Origin: an uncultured Ectothiorhodospiraceae bacterium
GTDB taxonomy: Bacteria; Pseudomonadota; Gammaproteobacteria; Nevskiales; Oceanococcaceae
Assembly: GCA_937141935.1 (NCBI GenBank)
Contig: CAKZQS010000042.1
Span: 62,001 to 126,000 of the forward strand
DNA length: 64,000 bases
Direction of reading: 5' to 3'
A program made the translations under genes and the position numbers. Each line of letters begins with the position of its first letter. The stretch's first letter is position 1. Under the pieces are notes generated by a model that was given only the letters and a program-made list of their open reading frames with translations, was not told the origin of the DNA and did no database searches. Positions 16,388 to 23,216 of the stretch are shown piece after piece.

Positions 16388-17773
16388 ATGTACACATCCA
16401 TGATGCGGGGACCGGTTGCCGCGCTGTGCGCCGGCGTCCTGGTCGCGACACCCGCCCTGGCCCAGAAGGTGCTGTACGCGCCGATCGAGGTGCGCAGCGG
16501 CGCCGGTACCGAGTACCCCGTCAAGGCGGTCCTGCCGGCCGGCCGCGCCGTGGACGTGGAATGGTCGATCCAGGGCTACGATCACGTGGTGTACGACGGC
16601 CAGCGCGCCGCCTTCCTGCCACGCCGCTTTGTGCGCGAGGCGGCGCCGGCGCGGTGCGCGGCGGCCGGCATCGTCGATGGCCGCTGCGTGGTGGCCACCA
16701 CCGCCGTCAACATCCGCGCGGGCACCAGCACGGCCGACGAGAAGCTGGGCATGCTGGAGCGCGGGCGTGTGGCGGCCCTGGACGGTTTCGAAGGCGACTA
16801 TGCGCGCCTGCGCCTGGCCGTTCGCGAAACCGGCTATGTGCGCAGCCCTCTGCTGCGGCAGGCCACTGCAGTCGAGGCCGCTAAGGTCGCCGGGGCCGAC
16901 GGGGTGCGCGCGGCTACAGCGGGTTCCGAGCCGGAGTCTGCCCCGCGTTCCACCGCCAAAGCTGCGCCCGGCGATGCCGCCGCGTCAGTCTCGGCCGCGT
17001 CCGTCCCGGCCAGCCCAAATGCGCCTCCCGCAAGCGCGGAGGATGCGCTGCCGGCCACGGCGGCCCGCGCACCTAGCGCCGACGCACCGACGCAGCGCGA
17101 GCCCAACCGCAAGGCCGCGCCACCGGCCGCCACCAAGCCCGCGCCCCCGCCACGGTCGCCCGCACGGCCGATTGCCACGCGGGCGCGCCCCGCCTTGGCG
17201 CCCCCCCGGCTGACCTGGACGGCGGGCATCGGCGTGGGCCACTCCTTCAGCATGGAGGAGGAAGAGGACGTCGAACGCGCCTTCGCCGAGCGCGGGGTCG
17301 AGGCGCGCTTCGACAATTACCGCCGCGACGACCCCGCCTACGAGGTCTTCGCCAAGTGGCATCTGCTGCCCATGCTGGGGCTGCGCGTGTCCTACCTCGC
17401 CATGACCGACGTCGACTCCGAGGTGCAACTCAATGAGGCCGATCTCGAGGCGGCGCAAGCGATCATCGAGGACGAATACCCCGCCGGTGGGCGCGGCGCG
17501 ACGGCCACCCTCGAATTCGACATCCGTGCCGGCGGCTGGCTGCTCTCCCTGGGCGGCGGCGCGTTCTTTCCCACCGAGCGCGAGCTGCGCATCCGTGCCG
17601 GCGAGACCCTCATCAAGGCCGATGGGCCGTCCTCAACCCCCTTGTATCGCCTTGCCATCGAAAAAGAACTGCGCAGCCAGTGGCATGTGGGACTCGATTT
17701 GAATGTCACCGACCGCAACGGCCTCTTCGTGGCGCCCATCGCGCTGAAGATCCAGCGCCGCTGGTATCGCTAG
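16388..17773 (+). CDS. Exported protein with two SH3-like domains and a C-terminal outer-membrane-barrel-like domain
   Basis: A 461-aa protein 26 bases after csgG, with GAGAGG upstream and a signal peptide ending TPALAQ. Two bacterial SH3 domains follow: about 21-82 (APIEVRSGAGTEYPVKAVLP) and about 97-157 (TTAVNIRAGTSTADEKLGML). Residues about 165-275 are an Ala/Pro-rich linker. From about 278 (WTAGIGVGHSF) to the end there are alternating strands ending in LKIQRRWYR, typical of a small outer-membrane barrel. SH3 domains often bind peptidoglycan, so the protein could tether the wall to the outer membrane near the CsgG pore. The operon position supports a curli link, but it is not a known csg gene. 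Confidence 0.65.
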   Translation: MYTSMMRGPVAALCAGVLVATPALAQKVLYAPIEVRSGAGTEYPVKAVLPAGRAVDVEWSIQGYDHVVYDGQRAAFLPRRFVREAAPARCAAAGIVDGRCVVATTAVNIRAGTSTADEKLGMLERGRVAALDGFEGDYARLRLAVRETGYVRSPLLRQATAVEAAKVAGADGVRAATAGSEPESAPRSTAKAAPGDAAASVSAASVPASPNAPPASAEDALPATAARAPSADAPTQREPNRKAAPPAATKPAPPPRSPARPIATRARPALAPPRLTWTAGIGVGHSFSMEEEEDVERAFAERGVEARFDNYRRDDPAYEVFAKWHLLPMLGLRVSYLAMTDVDSEVQLNEADLEAAQAIIEDEYPAGGRGATATLEFDIRAGGWLLSLGGGAFFPTERELRIRAGETLIKADGPSSTPLYRLAIEKELRSQWHVGLDLNVTDRNGLFVAPIALKIQRRWYR

Positions 17774-17813
17774 CGCCGCCTTGCCCGGGGGCCACGGGCT
17801 GCAACGCCCGCCG

Positions 17814-18899
17814 CTAGAACAATGAGTGCTGCTGCCCCGGCGCGCGGAAGGCGCCGGTGTTCAGGCCGAAGTGGCTGTGGCGCTTTTGCGCCAGTCCCAG
17901 GCGCCGGCAGGCCTTGTCGAAGCGTTGCTGGTAGAGCTGGGCGAAGACGCCGGTGCCGCGCTGGCGCTGGTGGAAGCTTGCGTCGTAATCGCGGCCGCCG
18001 CGCATTTGCTGGACCAGGCTCATCACATGCGCGGCGCGCTGCGGGTAGTGGGCCTGCAGCCAGTCGCGAAACAGCGGCGCGACCTCGTGCGGCAGGCGCA
18101 GCAGCACCCAGCTGGCGCGCTCGGCGCCGGCCTCGGCCGCGGCCTCCAGCAGGGCCTCGATCTCGTGGTCGGTAATCGCCGGGATCACCGGCGCCAGCAG
18201 CACACCGACGGGCACGCCGGCGGCGCGCAGCGCGCGGATCAGGGCCAGGCGTGACTGCGGCCCGGCGGCGCGCGGCTCCAGCGTGCGCTTGATCTGCGGG
18301 TCCAGGCTGGTCAGCGAGATCATCACGCCCACCAGCCCGTCGCGGGCCAGGTCGGCCAGCAGGTCGATATCGCGCTCCAGCAGGCGGCTCTTGGTCACGA
18401 TCAGCACCGGGTGCCGGTATTCCACCATCACCTCCAGCAGCGCGCGGCTGATGCGCAGCCGCGCCTCGATGGGCTGCCAGCCATCGGTGTTGATGCCCAG
18501 CGCGATGGGCTTGGGCTCGTAACCCGGTGCGTTGAAGGCCGCCCGCAACAGCTCGGGCGCCTGGGCCTTGGCATAGAGCTGTGTTTCGAAGTCCAGGCCG
18601 GGGTTGTGATCCCAGTAGGCGTGGCTGGGGCGGGCGAAGCAATAGATGCAGCCGTGCTCGCAGCCCAGGTAGGGGTTCACCGACTGCTCGAAGCCGATGT
18701 CCGGCGAGGTGTTGCGGCTGATGATGCTGCGCGCGCTGATTTCGCGCACCACGGTCTGCAGCGGCTGCGCGTCCTCGTACAGCGCCTCCAGCGTGCCCCA
18801 GCCGTCGTCCAGCGCCTCGCTGTGGCGCTGCGCAAAGCGATGCCGGGGGGCGCTGGTGGCGCCGCGGGTCTTGTCGGCGGTGCGGGGGGTGTCGGCCAT
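17814..18899 (-). CDS. PA0069-family radical SAM protein
   Basis: A 361-aa protein starting at ATG 18899; the frame is open upstream but lacks family sequence. The radical SAM motif is CEHGCIYC (CxxxCxxC) in the context FEQSVNPYLGCEHG. It is preceded by SIISRNTSPDIGF and followed by FARPSHAYW, the hallmarks of the PA0069/Rv2578c family. Other family landmarks are ALGINTDGWQPIE and PVLIVTKSRLLERDIDLL. These proteins resemble spore photoproduct lyase-like enzymes, but their reaction is unknown. It is convergent with the SH3-barrel gene (40 bases apart) and divergent from the copper locus. Confidence 0.9.
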   Translation of the reverse strand: MADTPRTADKTRGATSAPRHRFAQRHSEALDDGWGTLEALYEDAQPLQTVVREISARSIISRNTSPDIGFEQSVNPYLGCEHGCIYCFARPSHAYWDHNPGLDFETQLYAKAQAPELLRAAFNAPGYEPKPIALGINTDGWQPIEARLRISRALLEVMVEYRHPVLIVTKSRLLERDIDLLADLARDGLVGVMISLTSLDPQIKRTLEPRAAGPQSRLALIRALRAAGVPVGVLLAPVIPAITDHEIEALLEAAAEAGAERASWVLLRLPHEVAPLFRDWLQAHYPQRAAHVMSLVQQMRGGRDYDASFHQRQRGTGVFAQLYQQRFDKACRRLGLAQKRHSHFGLNTGAFRAPGQQHSLF

Positions 18900-18955
18900 G
18901 GCCCTATTGTCCGCCGCGCGGCGCCGGGCTGCAGACCGGGCCCGATGCCGCAGGC

Positions 18956-18986
18956 TTGACCCTGATGGCCAGTTGAGGGTTATGGT
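18956..18986 (+). promoter_or_regulatory. MerR-type metal-responsive promoter with 19-base spacer
   Basis: TTGACC (18956-18961) and TATGGT (18981-18986) are separated by exactly 19 bases, the overlong spacing typical of promoters activated by MerR-family proteins. Inside, ACCCT (18959-18963) and AGGGT (18976-18980) form a dyad like the ACC...GGT arms of CueR operators. A MerR gene lies 0.6 kb downstream. Predicted transcription would start at about 18993, on the first base of the next gene. Confidence 0.65.
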
Positions 18987-18992
18987 TTCGCG

Positions 18993-19463
18993 ATGCCGAC
19001 CGCAACACGCACCGTGGCCCATGCCCTGATCGCACTTCTGCTGTGGTTGCCGGCTGCGCAGGCCTGGGCCTCGTGCTGCGCCCTCGCGCTGCCGGCATCG
19101 GTTCAGGCGCGGACCGCCCAGGCCACGCCGCACTCCGCGCCGCAAGCCCGGAAGCATTCGGCGCCCTGTCACGGCGACGCGAGCGGCACCGCGGCTCAGG
19201 GCTCGGTCGGGCCGGCGCAGCCCGCCCTCGCTGAAACGTCGGTCCCGCAGGGCGAAAATCCGCCCCCGGCGGACGGCATGCCGCACGCCGACGGGAGTGT
19301 TTGCGCCCACGGCGCCGGCTGCACACCGGCCACGGCGGTGGTCTCGCTGCGGGCGACGCCCTTCGCGACCCAGCGGCCGGCAGGCCGGCCCGCGGCGGCG
19401 CCCGCGCGCGCACTGCCCGACGCCCCCATTTTTGGCATCGACCATCCCCCAAGTCTGATCTGA
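18993..19463 (+). CDS. Small exported Cys/His-rich protein, CopL-like, probable copper binder
   Basis: A 156-aa protein with a signal peptide (ALIALLLWLPAAQAWA) and clustered metal ligands: CC at 28-29, HSAPCHGD, MPHADGSVCAHGAGC. The tail is Pro/Ala-rich and ends with DHPPSLI. This composition resembles CopL/DUF2946-type proteins found at the head of copper-resistance loci. It sits directly behind the MerR-type promoter and upstream of a Cus-like efflux set. No ribosome site precedes the ATG, and the predicted transcript starts at or beside it, so a leaderless message is possible. Metal binding is inferred from residues only. Confidence 0.55.
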   Translation: MPTATRTVAHALIALLLWLPAAQAWASCCALALPASVQARTAQATPHSAPQARKHSAPCHGDASGTAAQGSVGPAQPALAETSVPQGENPPPADGMPHADGSVCAHGAGCTPATAVVSLRATPFATQRPAGRPAAAPARALPDAPIFGIDHPPSLI

Positions 19464-19468
19464 CTGGG

Positions 19469-19491
19469 CCGCACGCTCCCGCAGCGTGCGG
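19469..19491 (+). terminator. Stem-loop after the CopL-like gene
   Basis: CCGCACGCT pairs with AGCGTGCGG (9 bp) around CCCGC, starting 5 bases after the stop codon; outer TGAC/GTCA bases can extend it. There is no T-run, so termination would be partial or factor-assisted. It could reduce read-through into the MerR gene. Confidence 0.4.
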
Positions 19492-19622
19492 TCAGCGCTT
19501 GGCTGGCATCCGTCCCGCACGGGCCCCTTTTCTTGCTGCGACGCCCGCACGCGTCGCCAGGTCAGAACAATGTCTCTCTTATTCGCTATCCCGCGTGTTC
19601 CCCGTCATCGGGGGGTACAACC

Positions 19623-20123
19623 GTGAGCAGGCTGCTGCGTATCGGTGCGCTGTCCCGCGCCGCCGGCATTTCGGTATCGGCCCTGCGCTTTTATGAATCC
19701 CAGGGCCTGCTCGTACCGGCGCAGCGGTCCGCGGGTAATTACCGCCTTTACGACGAGGCGGCCGTCGACCAGGCCCGTTTCATCCGGCAGGCCCAGCAGC
19801 TGGGCTTTGCCTTGCAGGACATCGGGGACCTGCTACGCCTGCTGGACCGGGACGGCGGCCGGGACTCCGGTAGCGGCCGCGGTCGCGACCGCGGCGGCGA
19901 CTCAGGCCGTGATTCCCGCCCGAACTCCCGCGGGGATGTGCGCAGCCTCGCGGCCCGGCAGGTCGCCGCCATGGAGGCCCAGATTCGCAGCCTCAGCCGC
20001 ATGCGCGATGTGCTGGCCGCGGCCGTCGCGGATTGCGATGGCCAGGGCCCGGCGCGGGGCTGCCCGGTCATCGCTTCGATATGGCAGCTGCCGGAGCAGG
20101 GCGAGGGGGTGCGGGATGTCTAG
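19623..20123 (+). CDS. MerR-family metal-responsive regulator (CueR/CadR-like)
   Basis: A 166-aa protein from GTG 19623, where MerR homology begins (SRLLRIGALSRAAGISVSALRFYE). The N-terminal winged helix reads RFYESQGLLVPAQRSAGNYRLYDEAAVDQARFI. The C-terminal metal loop is CDGQGPARGC followed by PVI, close to the C-x7-C-P-I-I loop of CueR, so a soft metal such as Cu(I) is likely. Between them is an unusual insert of about 30 residues rich in Arg, Asp, Gly and Ser (RDSGSGRGRDRGG...), absent from typical MerR proteins. Its stop overlaps the CusC-like start by 8 bases, so regulator and pump are translated together. The promoter at 18956-18986 is a probable target. Confidence 0.88.
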   Translation: MSRLLRIGALSRAAGISVSALRFYESQGLLVPAQRSAGNYRLYDEAAVDQARFIRQAQQLGFALQDIGDLLRLLDRDGGRDSGSGRGRDRGGDSGRDSRPNSRGDVRSLAARQVAAMEAQIRSLSRMRDVLAAAVADCDGQGPARGCPVIASIWQLPEQGEGVRDV

Positions 20124-21411
20124 CCCCTTGAGCACGCTGCGCACTGGCATTCTCGGGCTGGGCGCTGCACTCGCCGTGGGCGCCCTGCAGGCCGCGCCAC
20201 CGACTGCCGAGCTGACGGCCGACCAGCTCGTAACCCAGGTGCTGCAGGCCAACCCGGGCGTGCAGGCCCTGGAGCATGCCGTGAACGCCGCCCGCGCCCG
20301 CGCGCTGCCGGCGGGGGCGCTGGACGACCCCATGCTCAGTTACGCGGTGGCCCCGCGCTCGATTGGCGCGCCCGGCCTGGACACCGGGCACATCGTGCGG
20401 CTTGAACAGCCGCTGCCGTGGTTCGGCAAGCGCGCCACCCGGCGGGCCGCCGCACAGGCCCATACCAACGGTGTTGCCGCCGCGCTGCAGCAGCGGCAGC
20501 AGGAGGCCGCCCGCGATGCCCGGCTGTTGTACGCCGACTGGTTCGAGGTGCACGGCGCCTTGCGGATCAACACCGCCCGTCAGCGCACCCTGGCCGACCT
20601 TAGGGAGACGGCCGAGGGGCTGTACCGCGCCGGGCTGGGCAATCAGACCGGGGTGGTTGCCGCGACATTGCGGGGCGAGCAGCGTGCGCAGGAGGCGCTG
20701 GAACTGAAGGCGCGGCGCAAAGCGCTGGCGGCGCGGATCAATGCCCTGCGCAACCGGCCGGTGGCGACACCCCTCGCTGCGCCCGGCGGCTTGCCGCTGC
20801 CCGAGGCCTTGCCCGATGTGGCGACGCTGGCGGGCCCGTGGGAGCGTGGCCATCCGGCGCTGGCGCGGCTGCGGGCCCTGGAGGCGCGTGCGCAGCAGCA
20901 GGTCGCGCTGGCCCAACTTGATTACCGCCCGGATGTGCGCCTGATGGCGCAGTACCTGGGCACCCTGCCGCGGGAAGAAAATCGTGCGCAGGTAGGCATA
21001 ACGCTGAACCTTCCCTTCGGCCACGGCCGCCGCGACGCGGCGCTGGATGCCGCCCGTGCCGATGCCGAAGGCCTGGCGGCCGAGTGGCGCGAGCGGCGCA
21101 ACGCGCTGCGTGCCGAACTGGCGGCGGTGTACGCCGACGCCCAGTCCGCCATCGACACGCTGGCGCTGTACCGCAGTCGCATGCTGCCGCTGGCCGAGCA
21201 GGCGCAGCGGGCGGCGCAGGCCGACTTTGCCGCCGGCCGCGGGGCCGCGCGCGCGGCGATCGATGCCGAAGAGGACCTGCTGGCCACGCAGCTGGGATCG
21301 CTGCGTGCACACGCGCGGCTGTATCGACTGTCGGTACGACTGCACTGGCTGCTGGGCGCGGACCCCATGCGCCCCCTCGCGGACCCACTTGACCAGGCCC
21401 ACAGCCCATGA
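20116..21411 (+). CDS. Outer-membrane efflux protein, TolC/CusC family
   Basis: A 431-aa protein from ATG 20116, inside the end of the MerR gene. A signal segment (ILGLGAALAVGALQA) precedes two OEP repeats of long coiled helices: VNAARARALPAGALDDP, PLPWFGKRATRRAAAQ, REEAQ-like turns (RGEQRAQEALELKARRK) and the second repeat from about residue 225 (PDVRLMAQYLG, LNLPFGHGRRDAALDAARADAE). It forms the outer-membrane exit duct of the tripartite efflux system with the next two genes. It overlaps the CusB-like gene by ATGA. It has no lipobox cysteine, unlike E. coli CusC. Confidence 0.88.
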   Translation: MSSPLSTLRTGILGLGAALAVGALQAAPPTAELTADQLVTQVLQANPGVQALEHAVNAARARALPAGALDDPMLSYAVAPRSIGAPGLDTGHIVRLEQPLPWFGKRATRRAAAQAHTNGVAAALQQRQQEAARDARLLYADWFEVHGALRINTARQRTLADLRETAEGLYRAGLGNQTGVVAATLRGEQRAQEALELKARRKALAARINALRNRPVATPLAAPGGLPLPEALPDVATLAGPWERGHPALARLRALEARAQQQVALAQLDYRPDVRLMAQYLGTLPREENRAQVGITLNLPFGHGRRDAALDAARADAEGLAAEWRERRNALRAELAAVYADAQSAIDTLALYRSRMLPLAEQAQRAAQADFAAGRGAARAAIDAEEDLLATQLGSLRAHARLYRLSVRLHWLLGADPMRPLADPLDQAHSP

Positions 21412-23216
21412 ACAAACGCACTCTCGGGCTCGCCGCCCTCCTGCTGACCATAGGGGCCGGCGTGGGCTATGGGCTCGCGACCTACGGCCCCGCCACGCAT
21501 GAGCACAAGGGCGCGGCCGGCATGGCTTCGGCCGACCGCGACGCGGGCCCCTGCGTGGGCGGCCGTGCGCCCGAGTACTGGGTGGCGCCGATGGATGCCA
21601 GCTATCGCCGGGATGCGCCGGGCAAGTCGCCCATGGGCATGGACCTGGTGCCCCATTGCGGGCCGGCCGGCCCGGGGGGCGACGCGCGCGCCGACGTCCA
21701 CATTGCGCCGCAGGTGGTGCAAAACCTCGGCATACGCAGCATGCCGGTCCGGCGCATGCGGTTGAGCAGCCCCGTGCGCGCCACCGGCACGGTGGGCTGG
21801 GACGAGGACAGCCTGCAGATGATCCACACCCGCGCCGAAGGCTGGCTGGAGCAATTCTCGGTTGCCGCCGCGGGCGACGACGTGGCGGCAGGGCAGCCGA
21901 TGTATGCGCTGTTTTCTCCCAAGCTGAGCGCGGCCGAGGCCGAGTTCCTCGCGGCGCGCGGCAATGCCCGTCTGCGTGATGCGGCGGCCGCGCGCCTGCG
22001 GGCATTGGGGTACAGCGACGCGCAGGTCGAGGCGGTTGCGCGGCGGGGAAGCGCCGCAGAGCGCCAGGCACGGCTCGCGCCGGCGGATTTGACCGTGGTC
22101 GCGCTGGGCGCCCGGCAGGGGCAGTTCGTGCAGCCCGGCACGCATGTGCTGACCCTGGGCGACCTGTCCCGCGTGTGGCTGCGGCTGCAGCTGCCGCAGT
22201 CGCAGGCCGCCGGCATGGCGCCCGGTTTGCCCGCCGAGGTCACCGTGGCCGCCTACCCGGGCCAGACCTGGTCGGGCGAGGTGGAGCACGTTTACCCGAC
22301 GCTGGATGCTGCCACCCGCACGCTGGGCCTGCGGCTGGTCTTCGACAACGCCGACCGGCGGCTGCGACCCGGCATGTTCGCCACGGCGGTCATCCACCGC
22401 CCCGTGGCCGAGGAGGCGCTGGTGGTGCCGGCCCAGGCGGTCATTCGGACGGGCGCGGGCGCGCGCGTGGTCAAGGCCGTGGGCGAGGGGGCCTTTGCCG
22501 TGGTGCCGGTACAAATCGGCCACGCCGGCGGCGAGCAGGTGCAGATCCTCGAAGGCCTGCAGCCGGGGGAGATGGTGGTGACCTCGGGGCAGTTCCTGAT
22601 CGATTCGGAGGCCAACGTCGATGCCGAGACGCTGCGGCTGCGGGCGGCCCAGGTGCCGGCGGGGGAAGCCGAGGCCACGATCCGGGGCATCGACCGCGCC
22701 GCCCGCACCATCCGGCTGGAGCACGGGCCCTTCCGCCCCGCGGGCGCGGAGGGCATGTCGATGCCGGCGATGACGATGGGCTTTGGCCTGGCGGCCGACC
22801 TGGATGTCCGCAATGTCCGCGTGGGGGAGCACGTCCGGGTACGGGTCGAAAATCCCGAGCCCGGCGTGTACACCGTTACCCGCATTGCGCCGGCGCCGGA
22901 GCGGTCGGCCGCGCAGCCGCCGGTACCGACGTCCCCGACGCCGAAGCCCTCGGTGCCGAAGTCGCCGGCGGGGCCGGCGGCGATGACCCGCGCGACCGTC
23001 GTGGCCGTGGATGGGGAGCACGGCGTTCTTCGGCTGCGCCACGCGCGGATCGAATCGCTGCAGATGCCGCCCATGACCATGGGCTTTGCGGTGGCCGAGG
23101 GCATCGATTTGCAAGGCTTCGCGCCGGGCGACGCGGTGCGCTTCCACGTGGAGCGGCAGGACGACGGCACGCTGCGGATCACGCGGATCATGGCGACCCA
23201 GGCCCGCGATGATTGA
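21408..23216 (+). CDS. Membrane fusion protein, CusB-like, with heavy-metal-binding domain and two fused CusF domains
   Basis: A 602-aa protein with an N-terminal membrane/signal segment (LAALLLTIGAGVGYGLA). Residues about 56-84 are the heavy-metal-binding motif of CusB relatives (YWVAPMDASYRRDAPGKSP then MGMDLVPHC). The adaptor core (lipoyl and hairpin, beta-barrel, membrane-proximal) spans about 95-410. The C-terminus carries two CusF-like domains, about 420-490 with MSMPAMTMGF and about 526-600 with MPPMTMGF, joined by a Pro-rich linker. CusF is normally a separate periplasmic Cu(I)/Ag(I) chaperone; here two copies are fused to the pump adaptor. The gene overlaps cusA-like by 8 bases. The metal is very probably Cu(I)/Ag(I). 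Confidence 0.9.
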   Translation: MNKRTLGLAALLLTIGAGVGYGLATYGPATHEHKGAAGMASADRDAGPCVGGRAPEYWVAPMDASYRRDAPGKSPMGMDLVPHCGPAGPGGDARADVHIAPQVVQNLGIRSMPVRRMRLSSPVRATGTVGWDEDSLQMIHTRAEGWLEQFSVAAAGDDVAAGQPMYALFSPKLSAAEAEFLAARGNARLRDAAAARLRALGYSDAQVEAVARRGSAAERQARLAPADLTVVALGARQGQFVQPGTHVLTLGDLSRVWLRLQLPQSQAAGMAPGLPAEVTVAAYPGQTWSGEVEHVYPTLDAATRTLGLRLVFDNADRRLRPGMFATAVIHRPVAEEALVVPAQAVIRTGAGARVVKAVGEGAFAVVPVQIGHAGGEQVQILEGLQPGEMVVTSGQFLIDSEANVDAETLRLRAAQVPAGEAEATIRGIDRAARTIRLEHGPFRPAGAEGMSMPAMTMGFGLAADLDVRNVRVGEHVRVRVENPEPGVYTVTRIAPAPERSAAQPPVPTSPTPKPSVPKSPAGPAAMTRATVVAVDGEHGVLRLRHARIESLQMPPMTMGFAVAEGIDLQGFAPGDAVRFHVERQDDGTLRITRIMATQARDD

